Notes: generated by a model from the letters alone, not told the origin. Shown: positions 35,101 to 44,892, counted from the stretch's first letter. The stretch is DNA of 64,000 nucleotides from Variovorax sp. JS1663 (GCF_002157355.1 NZ_LYMK01000019.1:57144-121143); one strand, 5' to 3'. Numbers and translations: made by a program.

Positions 35101-35757
35101 ATGCCCCGCAAACCCAAGAAAGGCTACTTCGTCCGCGGCACCTTCGTGGCCGAAGGCAGCGAACTCGACCTTGAGCTCAAGCGCGAGCTCAAGGGCAGCG
35201 ACACGGCCAGCAAGACCGACCTCAAGCGCGAGAGCGCCGAACTCCAGGCCCTCGGCGAAGCCCTGATGGGCCTGCGCGCCGGCCTGTTCGACAAACTGGG
35301 GCTCGGCGAGAAGCTGACCGAGGCGATCGACGAGGCCAAGCGCATCACCAACTTCGAGGGCAAGCGCCGCCAGATGCAATTCATCGGCAAGCTGATGCGC
35401 GGCCTCGATGCGGCCACGCTCGATGCCATCCGCGCCGCCCTCGACGAGCAGGACCGCGGCCCCGCCATCGAGGCGGCGATCCTGCACGATGCCGAGCGCT
35501 GGCGCGACCGGCTGATCGCCGACGACGACGCGCTGGGCGGTTGGATCGAGACCCACCCCGGCACCGATGCCCAGCAGTTGCGCGCGCTGGTGCGCCAGGC
35601 CCGCAAGGACTTCAAGGACGGCCCGCGGGGCGAGGCGCAGCGCCAGGGCAAGGCTTACCGCGAGCTGTTCCAGCTGCTGCGCGCGCAGCTCGAGGTGCAC
35701 GGCACCGACGACCACGCCGCCGAGGCGGCGGCCCAGGCCCGCGAGGAAGACTCATGA
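35101..35757 (+). CDS. darP: Ribosome-associated protein DarP (YjgA, DUF615)
   Basis: DarP/YjgA associates with late 50S assembly intermediates. The 218-residue product shows the family features SKTDLKRESAELQALGEALMGL, of which KRESAELQALGE is the clearest, ITNFEGKRRQMQFIGKLMR and a C-terminal RALVRQARKDFKDGPR. The charged N-terminus and acidic tail are normal. It overlaps the mog gene by 4 bases (ATGA), and its neighbour pmbA is divergent, as in E. coli where yjgA and pmbA are also adjacent. Confidence 0.95.
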   Translation: MPRKPKKGYFVRGTFVAEGSELDLELKRELKGSDTASKTDLKRESAELQALGEALMGLRAGLFDKLGLGEKLTEAIDEAKRITNFEGKRRQMQFIGKLMRGLDAATLDAIRAALDEQDRGPAIEAAILHDAERWRDRLIADDDALGGWIETHPGTDAQQLRALVRQARKDFKDGPRGEAQRQGKAYRELFQLLRAQLEVHGTDDHAAEAAAQAREEDS

Positions 35758-36347
35758 CGGCTTCGAATTTCGACCCGGTGCGCATCGGCATCGTTTCCGT
35801 GAGCGACCGCGCATCGAGCGGCGTCTACGAGGACAAGGGCCTGCCAGCGCTGCAGGACTGGCTGCAGCGGGCGCTGCGCAACCCCATCGCTTTCGAGCCG
35901 CGGTTGATCCCCGACGAGCGGGAACACATCAGCGCCGCCCTGATCGAGCTGGTGGACGCCGGTTGTTCACTCGTGCTGACCACCGGCGGCACCGGCCCCG
36001 CCCTGCGCGACGTGACGCCCGAGGCCACGCTGGCCGTCGCGCACAAGGAAATGCCGGGCTTCGGCGAGCAGATGCGGCAGATCAGCCTGCGCTTCGTGCC
36101 GACGGCGATCCTGTCGCGCCAGGTGGCGGTGATCCGCGACAAGAGCCTGATCATCAACCTGCCCGGGCAGCCCAAGTCCATCGCCGAGACGCTGGAGGGG
36201 CTGAAGAACCCCGACGGCACGCAGGTCGTGCCGGGCATCTTCGCGGCGGTGCCCTACTGCATCGACCTGATCGGCGGGCCCTACCTGGAAACGGACGAGA
36301 CCGTGTGCAAGGCCTTCAGGCCGAAGTCCGCGATCCGGGCCCGCTGA
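35754..36347 (+). CDS. mog: Molybdopterin adenylyltransferase
   Basis: Mog adenylates molybdopterin before molybdate insertion, a step needed for molybdenum enzymes such as the nitrate reductase in this window. The 197-residue product contains IGIVSVSDRASSGVYEDKG, LTTGGTGPALRDVTPEAT and INLPGQPKSI, the MoaB/Mog nucleotide- and pterin-binding motifs. It is coupled to darP by a 4-base overlap. It converges on cysE with 9 bases between them. Confidence 0.95.
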   Translation: MTASNFDPVRIGIVSVSDRASSGVYEDKGLPALQDWLQRALRNPIAFEPRLIPDEREHISAALIELVDAGCSLVLTTGGTGPALRDVTPEATLAVAHKEMPGFGEQMRQISLRFVPTAILSRQVAVIRDKSLIINLPGQPKSIAETLEGLKNPDGTQVVPGIFAAVPYCIDLIGGPYLETDETVCKAFRPKSAIRAR

Positions 36348-36356
36348 GCCGGCCCG

Positions 36357-37127
36357 TCACTTTCCGACCAGCTCGGTCAGCCGCTGCTTCTCGAAGCACT
36401 GCGTGGTCGCGGCGTCTTCCGGCACGCAGTCTTTCCTGGCCTGCGCCGACAGCGTCTCGATCGCCTGCCACAGCATCGCGATCTGGTGCTCCTGGTTGGA
36501 CGCGTTGTCGATCAGCCCGCGCATGGCCAGCGAGAGCGGATCGTCCTGCTGGGTGATCCCGTAGGCCGCGAACTTCCCGCCCGCCTCGTTCGCATCTGCA
36601 CCGGTCGCAGCCTTGCCCGGAATGATGCGCGCCGGAATGCCGACGGCCGTCGCCCCGGCCGGCACCGGCTTGATCACCACGGCATTGCTGCCGATCTTGG
36701 CGCCGTCGCCGACCACGAAGCCGCCCAGCACCTTGGCACCGGCACTGACCACCACGTCCTTGCCCAGCGTCGGATGCCGCTTCGTGCCCTTGTAGAGCGA
36801 GGTGCCGCCCAGCGTCACGCCCTGGTAGATCGTGCACCCGTCGCCGATCTCGGCCGTCTCGCCCACCACCACGCCCATCGCATGGTCGAAGAACACCCGA
36901 TCGCCGATGACGGCCCCCGGGTGGATCTCGATGCCGGTGAGCCAGCGCGACACGTAGGAGACGAAGCGGCCGACCCATTTCAGGCCATGGCCCCAGCACC
37001 AGTGCGCGAGCCGGTGCAGCACGATCGCATGCAGGCCGGGGTACAGGGTCAGCACTTCCCAGCGCGACCGGGCCGCCGGATCGCGGTCGAGGATGCACTG
37101 GATGTCGGAGCGCAGGCGCGAGAACAT
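36357..37127 (-). CDS. cysE: Serine O-acetyltransferase
   Basis: CysE acetylates serine with acetyl-CoA to make O-acetylserine, the carbon skeleton for cysteine. The 256-residue product has the N-terminal helical part ([20 protein letters not shown]) and a left-handed beta-helix of hexapeptide repeats (about 65-165; [21 protein letters not shown] and [18 protein letters not shown]). The C-terminal extension of about 80 residues beyond the hexapeptides is longer than the E. coli tail and could affect the cysteine synthase interaction. It converges with mog and lies 35 bases downstream of trmJ. Confidence 0.95.
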   Translation of the reverse strand: MFSRLRSDIQCILDRDPAARSRWEVLTLYPGLHAIVLHRLAHWCWGHGLKWVGRFVSYVSRWLTGIEIHPGAVIGDRVFFDHAMGVVVGETAEIGDGCTIYQGVTLGGTSLYKGTKRHPTLGKDVVVSAGAKVLGGFVVGDGAKIGSNAVVIKPVPAGATAVGIPARIIPGKAATGADANEAGGKFAAYGITQQDDPLSLAMRGLIDNASNQEHQIAMLWQAIETLSAQARKDCVPEDAATTQCFEKQRLTELVGK

Positions 37128-37162
37128 CGATGTTCCGGTGATGACGATATGGGCTGCGCAGT

Positions 37163-37927
37163 CTAAGGGCTGCCCTCATCGCGTACCCGCGATGGGGTCT
37201 TGTAGGCCCCGCCCTGCGCCGCGTCGGCCATGGCCTTGGCGATGCCGCGCAGGATGTGGATCTCCTCGGGCGTGGGCTGCGCGCGGTTGAAGAGCTGCGC
37301 CAGCCGCGGCATGAGCTTCTTGGGCGCCTCCGGGTCCAGGAAGCCGACCTGCACCAGCGAGCGCTCCCAGTGCTCGAGCATCCCCGCCACGGCCCTCGCG
37401 TCGGCCGGTTGCACCGGCGCGGTGACTTCGCGCACCGCGAAGCCGCCCAGCGCCAGTCGCCATTCGTAGGCGATCACCTGGATCGCAGCGCCCAGGTTGA
37501 GCGAACCGAAATCCGGGTCGGTGGGAATGCTGAGCGCCGCGTGGCAGCGGTACACGTCCTCGTTGCGCATGCCGAAACGCTCCGAGCCGAACAGGAAGGC
37601 GACGTGCTGCTCCTGCTGCTGCGCCAGCGGCCCCAGGTGCTCGCGCGGGCTGCGCGTGGGCGGCCCGAAGTCGCGCGGCACCATCGCGGTGGCGCACAGG
37701 TGGGTGACGCCGTCCAGCGCTTCGTCCAGCGTGTCGACGATGCGCGCCTTGGCCAGCACGTCCAGTGCCCCGCTGGCGCGCTGGATGGTCTCCTCGCGCC
37801 GCAGCACGTTGGCCCAGCGCGGTGCCACCAGCACCAGGTCGTCGAAGCCCATGGTCCGCATGGCGCGCGCGGCGGCGCCGACGTTGCCGGCATGGCTGGT
37901 CTGGATCAGGATGAAGCGGGTGCGCAT
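37163..37927 (-). CDS. trmJ: tRNA (cytidine/uridine-2'-O-)-methyltransferase TrmJ
   Basis: TrmJ methylates the ribose at position 32 of tRNA. This 254-residue SPOUT-class enzyme has the N-terminal [19 protein letters not shown] and the knot motifs [17 protein letters not shown] and [18 protein letters not shown], the S-adenosylmethionine site. A C-terminal helical region (about 170-250) is typical. It is followed by cysE on the same strand and is divergent from suhB, where TAAAAT at 37974-37979 may be the suhB -10 box. Confidence 0.95.
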   Translation of the reverse strand: MRTRFILIQTSHAGNVGAAARAMRTMGFDDLVLVAPRWANVLRREETIQRASGALDVLAKARIVDTLDEALDGVTHLCATAMVPRDFGPPTRSPREHLGPLAQQQEQHVAFLFGSERFGMRNEDVYRCHAALSIPTDPDFGSLNLGAAIQVIAYEWRLALGGFAVREVTAPVQPADARAVAGMLEHWERSLVQVGFLDPEAPKKLMPRLAQLFNRAQPTPEEIHILRGIAKAMADAAQGGAYKTPSRVRDEGSP

Positions 37928-38049
37928 GGGAGGGCCAAGGAGCGGAGGGCCGGGCGGCAGGGCCTCGACCCGGTAAAATCCATGATTCTCGCCGCCCGCA
38001 TCGCCGGGCAGCCTCCACGGGCCCCGCCCGCCGTTCTTCCCCCCATCCG

Positions 38050-39069
38050 ATGCCGTCTCCCAACCTGCACCCCATGCTCAACGTGGCCGTCAAGGCCGCC
38101 CGCGCCGCCGGCGCCATCATCAACCGGGCCGCGCTCGACATCGAGGCGGTGCGCGTCTCGCAGAAGCAGGTCAACGACTTCGTGACCGAAGTCGACCACG
38201 CGAGCGAGCAGGCGATCATCGACACCCTGCTCGGCGCCTACCCGGGACACGGCATCCTTGCCGAGGAATCCGGCACCCAGCACGGCGCCAGGGACTCGGA
38301 CTACGTCTGGATCATCGATCCGCTGGACGGCACCACCAACTTCATCCACGGCTTCCCGGTCTACTGCGTCTCGATCGCGCTCGCGATCAAGGGCAAGATC
38401 GAGCACGCCGTCATCTACGACCCGACCCGCAACGACCTGTTCACCGCCACGCGAGGCCGCGGCGCATTCATGAACGAACGGCGGATCCGCGTGAGCAAGC
38501 GCGTGCGGCTCGCCGAGTGCCTGATCTCCACCGGCTTCCCCTTCCGCAGCGGCGACAACTTCAAGCAGTACCTGGCCATCATGGCCGACCTGATGCCGCG
38601 CGCGGCCGGGCTGCGCCGGCCCGGCGCCGCGGCACTGGACCTGGCCTACGTCGCGGCCGGTTTCAGCGATGCCTTCTTCGAGACCGGGCTCAACATCTGG
38701 GACGTGGCGGCCGGCTCGCTGCTGGTCACCGAGGCCGGCGGCCTGGTCGGCAACTTCACCGGCGAGCCCGACTTCCTCGAGCAGCGCGAATGCCTGGCGG
38801 GCGCGCCGCGGATCTACGGCCAGCTGGTGCCGCTGCTGGCCAAGTACTCCAAATTCGCCAGCGTGGACGACAAGCTGGCCGCCAGCGAGCGCGTGCGGGC
38901 GGTCGATCCGTCCGCGGGCGGCGTCTATGCGCGCAGCACCGTGCACCTGTCGGAGAACGCCGAGTCTGCGCGCGAGGGCGAAGCGGCACCGGCCCCGCGC
39001 AAGCTCACCCGCCTGCGCCGCGAAACCTCCCCTGTCGCGCCCGCACCGGGCGACACCCCCGCCGAGTGA
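38050..39069 (+). CDS. suhB: Inositol monophosphatase family protein SuhB
   Basis: SuhB hydrolyses inositol monophosphate in vitro and in E. coli also joins the rRNA antitermination complex. The 339-residue product has the metal-binding motifs EES (72-74), DPLDGTTNF (90-98) and NIWDVAAG (about 214-221). It has a C-terminal tail of about 70 residues ([11 protein letters not shown] onward, Arg/Pro-rich) beyond the usual roughly 267-residue enzyme. Its stop overlaps the start of the FUSC gene by one base. Confidence 0.94.
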   Translation: MPSPNLHPMLNVAVKAARAAGAIINRAALDIEAVRVSQKQVNDFVTEVDHASEQAIIDTLLGAYPGHGILAEESGTQHGARDSDYVWIIDPLDGTTNFIHGFPVYCVSIALAIKGKIEHAVIYDPTRNDLFTATRGRGAFMNERRIRVSKRVRLAECLISTGFPFRSGDNFKQYLAIMADLMPRAAGLRRPGAAALDLAYVAAGFSDAFFETGLNIWDVAAGSLLVTEAGGLVGNFTGEPDFLEQRECLAGAPRIYGQLVPLLAKYSKFASVDDKLAASERVRAVDPSAGGVYARSTVHLSENAESAREGEAAPAPRKLTRLRRETSPVAPAPGDTPAE

Positions 39070-41315
39070 TGCGGGCGCAGCGCGGGGCCACTGCCACCGC
39101 CACCGAACGGGGTCGCGACGCACTGCGGGTGGCGCTGTCCTTCTACGTCGCCAACGGCCTGTCGGTCGCCTTCGGCCTGCTGCTGATCTCCGGCGGCGTG
39201 CACCTGGCGCTGGGCACCGCGGCCGCCTCGGCCGCCGGCGTCGGGGTGATCGTGAGCGCCCCGCCCGATCTGCCCGGCCCGCGGCGCGGCAAGTTCTGGC
39301 AGATGGTGCCTTCGTCCCTGGTCGGGCTGCCGCTCTTCTTCCTGGTGCAGCTGCTGCATTCGGCCCCGCTGCGGCTCGGCCTGCTGCTGGTGCCCGCCAC
39401 CTTCCTGGCCTTCGTGGCCATGGCCTGGGGCAAGCGCGGCATCCCGATCGCCATCGCGATCATGTTCTCGATGATCTTCTCGATGGCCACGCCGGCGCCC
39501 ACCGGCATGCACGAGGCCGTCGAGCGCACGCTGCATTTCGGGCTGGGCGCAGCGCTCTACGTGCTCTACGCGCTGCTGGCCAACCACGCGCTCAACGGCC
39601 GCTACCGGGTGCAGGCGATGGCGGACCTGCTGCTGTCCCTGTCCGCGCTGATGCGCACCGAGGCGCGCCAGTTCACGCCGCGGGACGACGCGGGCGACGT
39701 GCGCGAGGTCCCCGCGCCGCTGCTGGGCCAGCTGCTGGGCGCGCAGGCGGCGCTGGCCGACCAGCTGCAGGCCACGCGCGACATCGTGCTGGAATCGCCG
39801 CGCACGCCGCGCCGCCAGCGCCTCGCCGGCATGCTGGTGACGGTGCTGGAGCTGCGCGACATGCTGCTGGCCTCCGAGCTGGACCTGGATGCGCTCAAGT
39901 CCCATCCCGGCCATGCGGCGGCGCTGTGCGAGATGCAGCGCATCCTCGAGGAGCTCGCCGACGAAACCGCCGCCCTGGCCGACGCGATGCTGCTGGGCCG
40001 GCAGCCCGACCCCGTGCGCGACCGCCGCGCCGAGCTGGCGGCCATCCACCTGGACGACGATCCTGCCCATCCCTCTGCTGCAGCCCGCGGCCCGACGCCC
40101 GCCATGCTCGCGCGCGGGCTGGCCAGCCGCATCGGCCACATCAACGACGAGGTGCTGCGGCTGGTGGGACTGGCGCGCGGCGAGCAGGAGCCCAACCTCG
40201 CGGTGGTGCGCGCCAACTGGCAGATGTTCGTGAGCCCTACCGAATGGTCGCTCATGCCCTTCCTCACGCTCTGGCGCTGGGATGCGCCGCCACTGCGCCA
40301 TGCGATCCGCGCCGCGCTCGCCATCGCCACCGGCTATGCGATCGCGGTCCTGCTGCCGTGGGGTTCGCACGACTACTGGATCCTGCTGACCATCGTGGTG
40401 GTGCTGCGCGGCAGCCTCTCGCAGACGCTGGAGCGGCGCAACAGTCGCGTGGCCGGCACGCTGCTGGGCTGCGTTGTCGCGGTAGCACTGCTGTCGGCGC
40501 ATCCGGGCGCGCTGGCGGCGCTGGTCGCCATGACCCTGGCGCAGGCCGTCGCGCATGGCTTCGCCGTGCGCAAGTACCTGGTCACCTCGGTCGCCGCCAC
40601 CGTGCTGGGCCTGCTGCAGGCGCACCAGCTCAACGTCGGCATGAGCCCCACCTTCGGGCTTTTCGAGCGCGTGGCCGACACGCTGATCGGCGCCGGCGTG
40701 GCCTGGGCCTTCTGCTACGTGCTGCCCTCGTGGGAGCGCAGCCAGATCCCCTCGCTGGTGGCCCGCTGCCTGACCGCGCAGGCACGCCATGCGCGGCTCG
40801 CGCTCGGTCTGGGCCAGCTGCGTGCGGTGCAGAGCAGCCCGGAACTCGAATGGCGCCTGGCGCGCCGCGAGGCCTTCGACAGCCTCTCGGCACTGGTGCA
40901 GGCCGCGCAGCGATCGCTGTCGGAGCCGCGTGCGGTGCAGCCGCCGATGGAACCGCTGGAGCACCTGCAGGCGCACAGCTACCAGCTGCTGGCCCAACTG
41001 AGCGCCGTCAAGTCGATGCTGGTGCTGCGGCGCGACCGGCTCACGCCGGCCGAGATCGAGGGCCCGCTGCAGCGCGCCGCGGCGCGCATCGAGGCCAACA
41101 TCGGCAGCACCCCCACCACCGGCCCGACGATGCCCGGGAGCGCCGCCGCCACCACGGTGGCCGAATCGATCCCGCTGCCCGACCCCTTCGACAACGACGT
41201 CAGCCCCTGGCTGCTGCGGCGGCTCGACATGGCGATCGGCATCTCGGCACAGCTGCGCGACGACGCGGCGCGCATTCTTCAAACTTCCCCGCAAGAGATA
41301 CCCAAGACTGCCTGA
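39069..41315 (+). CDS. FUSC family (YccS/AaeB-like) membrane protein
   Basis: A 748-residue inner-membrane protein of the fusaric acid resistance/aromatic acid efflux class. Two homologous membrane halves (about 15-165 and 405-545) are each followed by long cytoplasmic helical regions. The second half begins at LRHAIRAALAIATGYAIAVLL and includes the FUSC signature RNSRVAGTLLGCVVAVALL. Such proteins are linked to efflux of aromatic acids, but the substrate is unknown. It overlaps suhB and the MscS gene by single bases, so all three form a coupled operon. Confidence 0.88.
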   Translation: MRAQRGATATATERGRDALRVALSFYVANGLSVAFGLLLISGGVHLALGTAAASAAGVGVIVSAPPDLPGPRRGKFWQMVPSSLVGLPLFFLVQLLHSAPLRLGLLLVPATFLAFVAMAWGKRGIPIAIAIMFSMIFSMATPAPTGMHEAVERTLHFGLGAALYVLYALLANHALNGRYRVQAMADLLLSLSALMRTEARQFTPRDDAGDVREVPAPLLGQLLGAQAALADQLQATRDIVLESPRTPRRQRLAGMLVTVLELRDMLLASELDLDALKSHPGHAAALCEMQRILEELADETAALADAMLLGRQPDPVRDRRAELAAIHLDDDPAHPSAAARGPTPAMLARGLASRIGHINDEVLRLVGLARGEQEPNLAVVRANWQMFVSPTEWSLMPFLTLWRWDAPPLRHAIRAALAIATGYAIAVLLPWGSHDYWILLTIVVVLRGSLSQTLERRNSRVAGTLLGCVVAVALLSAHPGALAALVAMTLAQAVAHGFAVRKYLVTSVAATVLGLLQAHQLNVGMSPTFGLFERVADTLIGAGVAWAFCYVLPSWERSQIPSLVARCLTAQARHARLALGLGQLRAVQSSPELEWRLARREAFDSLSALVQAAQRSLSEPRAVQPPMEPLEHLQAHSYQLLAQLSAVKSMLVLRRDRLTPAEIEGPLQRAAARIEANIGSTPTTGPTMPGSAAATTVAESIPLPDPFDNDVSPWLLRRLDMAIGISAQLRDDAARILQTSPQEIPKTA

Positions 41316-42400
41316 TGAACAAGGACATGCTGTTCGCCCATCCGTGGTTCGGGCCCTGCCTGGCCGCCCTGATCGCCGTGCCGCTGGCGCTGCTCATCCA
41401 CCGCGTCGGCGGCATGGTGCTGCGGCGCCTGGCGCGCCCGATGCCGGTGCTGCACACCATGCTGGCCAAGATCCAGGTGCCGGCGCGCTTCGTGCTGCCG
41501 CTGATCGCGCTGCAGATGGTGTGGCAGGCCGCGCCGGACGACCTGCGCTTCATCGCCGGCGTGCGCCATCTCAACGGCCTGCTGCTGATCGCCGCCGCGA
41601 CCTGGCTCGCGGTGCGGGCCGTCAATGGCATCGCCGATGGCGTGCTGGCCCAGAACCCGCACGACGTGGCCGACAACCTGCATGCGCGCCGCGTGCTCAC
41701 GCAGACGCGCGTGCTGGCGCGCACCGCCGACAGCGTGCTGCTGGTGGCCGGCGCCTCGATGATGCTGATGACCTTCCCGGGTGCGCGCCAGGTCGGCGCC
41801 AGCCTGCTGGCCTCGGCCGGCGTGATCGGCATCGTGGCCGGCCTGGCCGCCAAGCCGGTGTTCAGCAACCTGATCGCCGGCCTGCAGATCGCGCTGGCGC
41901 AGCCGATCCGCATCGACGACGTGCTGGTCATCGAGGGCGAATGGGGCCGCGTCGAGGAGATCACCGGAACCTTCGTCGTGCTGCGCATCTGGGACGACCG
42001 GCGGCTGATCCTGCCGCTGTCCTACTTCATCGAGAAGCCGTTCCAGAACTGGACCCGCAGCAGCTCGCAGCTGCTGGGCTCGGTGTTCATCTACGCCGAC
42101 TACGGCATGCCGCTGGCGCCCCTGCGCGCGGAGGTGGAGCGCATCGTGAAGTCGGCGCCCGAGTGGGACGGCCGCTTCTTCAACCTGCGCGTGACTGACG
42201 CCACCGAGCGCACGATGCAGATCCGCGTGCTGTGCACCGCGGCCTCGTCCTCGCTGGCCTTCGACCTGCGCTGCACGGTGCGCGAGGGGCTGATCGACTT
42301 CATGCAGCGCGAGTACCCGCAGTGCCTGCCGCGGCTGCGCATCGAGAGCGAGACGACGCCGGCCGCCCCCGCGATGCCCGCGGAACCCGCCGCGGCCTGA
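41315..42400 (+). CDS. Mechanosensitive ion channel family protein (MscS-like)
   Basis: A 361-residue MscS-superfamily channel with about four membrane helices (7-26, 44-62, 80-100 and 128-150). The pore-lining helix is around SLLASAGVIGIVAGLAAKPVF, of which ASAGVIGIVAGLAAK is the core. The cytoplasmic vestibule begins at IRIDDVLVIEGEWGRVEEIT, with RRLILPLSYF. It would release solutes when membrane tension rises; members with extra helices can have other roles. It starts on the last base of the FUSC stop codon. Confidence 0.9.
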   Translation: MNKDMLFAHPWFGPCLAALIAVPLALLIHRVGGMVLRRLARPMPVLHTMLAKIQVPARFVLPLIALQMVWQAAPDDLRFIAGVRHLNGLLLIAAATWLAVRAVNGIADGVLAQNPHDVADNLHARRVLTQTRVLARTADSVLLVAGASMMLMTFPGARQVGASLLASAGVIGIVAGLAAKPVFSNLIAGLQIALAQPIRIDDVLVIEGEWGRVEEITGTFVVLRIWDDRRLILPLSYFIEKPFQNWTRSSSQLLGSVFIYADYGMPLAPLRAEVERIVKSAPEWDGRFFNLRVTDATERTMQIRVLCTAASSSLAFDLRCTVREGLIDFMQREYPQCLPRLRIESETTPAAPAMPAEPAAA

Positions 42401-42407
42401 GCGCGTT

Positions 42408-43328
42408 TCAGCCGCCGCGCCGGCGCACCGCCTCGTGGATCGCCTCGATCAGGAGGCGCGCGCCTTCCCCCACCTCGCCGCCGCGCCGCATCGTCAGGCC
42501 CACCGGCCCTTCGGTGCTCGCGGTGTCGATGGCCAGCCGGCGCAGTTCGCCCCGCGCGAGAAAGCCTTCCACCGCGCCCTGGGGCGCGAACCACACCGCG
42601 TCGGCGCACTGCAGCAGGCCCACGGCGAAGCTGGTGTCAGTCGCCTCCACCAGGCAGCGCGGCAGTGCCATGCCCTGCGCGACCAGGAAGGCATCGGCCG
42701 TGTGACGGATCGAGGTGCCCGAGACCGGCATCACCATCGGATAGGCGGCCAGGGCATCCAGCTTCGGGCGGCGCTGCGCCGCGAGCGGATGGCCAGGCCG
42801 CGCCACCAGCAGCAGCGGCTCGCTGTAGAGCTGCTCGAAGGCCAGGTCGGCCATCGCCGAGGCTTGCGCGAGGCGGCCGAGCACGAGGTCGATCTCGCCC
42901 TGGCGCAGTTGCGTCATCAGCTGCGCATTGGTGCCGCTGGCCACGCGCACGCGCAGGGCGGGCGCCCGGGCGTGCAGCGCCGCGACGGCCACCGGCAGCA
43001 GGTGGGCTGCCATGTTCGGCAGCGCACCCACCGCCACCTGCAGCTGGTCGAGCTCTGGCTGCTCCAGCGCCAGGCCGAGGCCCTCGCGCAGACCACGCAG
43101 CGCCGCCACAGAATGGCGCACCAGCACCTCGGCGGCCGGCGTCAGCTCCACCCCGCGGCGTCGGCGCAGCAGCAATTGGCGGCCGACGATGTCCTCCAGC
43201 TCGGCGATGGTCTTGGAAACGGCCGGCTGCGTAAGGGCAAGTGCCTTGGCCGCGCGCACCAGGTTGCGCTCCTGCGCCACCATGACCAGACACTGCAGGT
43301 GACGCAGCTTGAGCCGCGCAAAGTTCAT
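42408..43328 (-). CDS. LysR family transcriptional regulator, PcaQ-like
   Basis: A 306-residue LysR regulator. The N-terminal winged helix (4-65) reads LKLRHLQCLVMVAQERN, AALALTQPAVSKTIAELED being the recognition region with TQPAVSKTIAELE as its core. The effector domain follows (about 90-300). The N-terminus most resembles PcaQ/GbpR, regulators of aromatic or sugar uptake. It is divergent from a Bug receptor gene, and a PcaQ-type motif lies between them. A TTG start three codons upstream (43337) is possible; the ATG is preferred. Confidence 0.9.
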   Translation of the reverse strand: MNFARLKLRHLQCLVMVAQERNLVRAAKALALTQPAVSKTIAELEDIVGRQLLLRRRRGVELTPAAEVLVRHSVAALRGLREGLGLALEQPELDQLQVAVGALPNMAAHLLPVAVAALHARAPALRVRVASGTNAQLMTQLRQGEIDLVLGRLAQASAMADLAFEQLYSEPLLLVARPGHPLAAQRRPKLDALAAYPMVMPVSGTSIRHTADAFLVAQGMALPRCLVEATDTSFAVGLLQCADAVWFAPQGAVEGFLARGELRRLAIDTASTEGPVGLTMRRGGEVGEGARLLIEAIHEAVRRRGG

Positions 43329-43369
43329 GGCTGACAACGTGCGCTCCCTCTGGCGTGCATGCTGGAAAT

Positions 43370-43385
43370 ATAACCATCTGGAATA
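43370..43385. promoter_or_regulatory. Candidate LysR (PcaQ-type) operator
   Basis: ATAACC-ATCT-GGAATA resembles the PcaQ box ATAACC-N4-GGTTAA, with a perfect left half and a partial right half. It lies in the 133-base divergent region between the LysR gene and the first Bug receptor gene. Confidence 0.45.
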
Positions 43386-43461
43386 GCTGGCAGAAGAGCT
43401 TTCAGTTGTGCCGCGGGAAGCGCGCTCCTAGAGTCGCCACTGAACCCGGAGACAAGACACC

Positions 43462-44448
43462 ATGACCCACCCCACCTTATTCGGCGCGCTGCGCCGCCTC
43501 GGCCTCGTGGCCGCCTGCGCCGTGCTGGCCCTCTGCCCTGTCGCCCATGCCGACACAGCCTACCCCGCCAAGCCGGTGAAGTTCATCACCAACTTCCCGG
43601 CCGGCGGCCCGCTGGACATCCTCGGCCGCGCGCTGGGCGACGTGCTGCAGAAGGAGTTCAAGCAGCCCTTCGTGGTCGACAACCGGCCTGGTGCCGGCGG
43701 CAACATCGGTGCCGACCTGGTGGCCAAGAGCGCGGCGGACGGCTACACGGTGCTGCTGTCGATCGACACCACATTCACCATCAACCCGCACCTCTACGCC
43801 ACGATGCCCTTCGCGGCCAGGGACCTGAAGCCGCTGATGATCTTCAGCTCCTCGGGCCTGACCTTCGGCGTCGGCCCCTCGGTGGGCGCGAAGACGCTGC
43901 CCGAGTTCGTCGCCGCGGGCAAGGCGCAGCCCTTCACCTTCGCCTCGGCCGGCAACGGCAGCCCCGGCCACATCGCGGCCGAGATCTTCGCGAACGCCAC
44001 CGGCGCGAAGATCACGCACGTGCCCTACAAGGGCAACGCACCGGCCGTGATGGCAATGCTCTCGGGCGAGGTGCAGGCCGGCATCGTCGCCACGCCCGGC
44101 CTGTTGCCGCAGTTGCAGGCGGGCAAGCTGCGGCCGCTGGCCGTGACCGGCCGCCAGCGCTCGCCGCTGCTGCCGCAGGTGCCGACGGTGGGCGAGCTGG
44201 GCCTGAAGGACCTGGAGTTCGAGGTGCTGTACCTCGCGATGGTCCCCGCCGCCACGCCCGAGCCCGTGATGCAGACGCTGCGCACCGCCCTGGCGTCGGC
44301 GCTGGCGCAGCCCGAGATCCGGTCGCGCCTCACCACGCTGGACATGGTGGCAGTCGGCGAGACCGGCAGCGCCGCGACGCAGCACCTGGCCACCAGCCAC
44401 GCGCGCTACGGCAAGATCGTCAAGGCCACGGGCATGAAGGTCGATTGA
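43462..44448 (+). CDS. Bug/TTT family tripartite tricarboxylate receptor, first of three
   Basis: A 328-residue periplasmic binding protein of the Bordetella uptake gene (Bug/TctC) family, with a Sec signal peptide ending near AHA-DTA (residue 30). Family marks are PVKFITNFPAGGPLDILGRALGD (PVKFITNFPAGG being the start of the ligand cleft), VVDNRPGAGGNIGADLVAK, HVPYKGNAPAVMAML and VPTVGELGL. These proteins usually bind carboxylates for TctAB transporters. No tctA or tctB is nearby, so it is an orphan receptor or a sensor partner. It is divergent from a LysR regulator. Confidence 0.92.
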   Translation: MTHPTLFGALRRLGLVAACAVLALCPVAHADTAYPAKPVKFITNFPAGGPLDILGRALGDVLQKEFKQPFVVDNRPGAGGNIGADLVAKSAADGYTVLLSIDTTFTINPHLYATMPFAARDLKPLMIFSSSGLTFGVGPSVGAKTLPEFVAAGKAQPFTFASAGNGSPGHIAAEIFANATGAKITHVPYKGNAPAVMAMLSGEVQAGIVATPGLLPQLQAGKLRPLAVTGRQRSPLLPQVPTVGELGLKDLEFEVLYLAMVPAATPEPVMQTLRTALASALAQPEIRSRLTTLDMVAVGETGSAATQHLATSHARYGKIVKATGMKVD

Positions 44449-44470
44449 GGCCAGCCGTGCCCGCAGCGCT

Positions 44471-44767
44471 TCAACGGCTTCCGCCGCCGCGCCGACCGCG
44501 GTCGGCCTTGGGCAGCACGGCTTCGCTCGCGAGTTGCTCGGCACGTGCCTGCAGCCGGCGCAGCGCCTCGTCCAGGCGGGCCGCCTCACCGGCATCGAGC
44601 GCTTCCATGAGGTCGGCGTTGATGCGCGTCACGAGCGGGAACAGCGCGTCGTACAGCGCCTGCCCGCGTTCGGACAGCTGCAGCAGCACCTGGCGGCGAT
44701 CGCCCGCGGGATGCGCGCGCAGCAGCAGTTGCTTCTCCACCAGCGGTCGAGGCGGGGAGGATGTCAT
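44471..44767 (-). pseudogene. MarR family regulator remnant with the DNA-binding region deleted
   Basis: The 98-codon open frame encodes MTSSPPRP and then jumps to LVEKQLLLRAHPAGDRRQVLLQLSERGQ, which is the wing and following helix of a MarR regulator. The dimerisation helices (PLVTRINADLMEALDAGEA, ALRRLQARAEQL) come next. About 50-70 residues with the helix-turn-helix recognition helix are missing, as intact MarR proteins have 140-160 residues. An in-frame internal deletion is the simplest reading. A likely operator (44791-44803) remains upstream. The gene overlaps no other and lies between two Bug receptor genes. Confidence 0.72.
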
Positions 44768-44790
44768 CTGGGGGTTAGTCCGGGGGATGG

Positions 44791-44803
44791 TTGATTTGAT
44801 CAA
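44791..44803. promoter_or_regulatory. Palindrome between the MarR remnant and the second Bug gene
   Basis: TTGAT-TTG-ATCAA is a perfect inverted repeat of the size bound by MarR proteins, in an AT-richer patch. It lies 90 bases upstream of the second Bug receptor gene. It could be the former operator of the deleted regulator. Confidence 0.5.
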
Positions 44804-44892
44804 TCGAATGACGCGACTCTAAAGTGGATCGGGCCGAGGGCCAGCCAGCCCCGGTATCCCCACAGCACGACGACATCCGGAGACCTTGCTTC

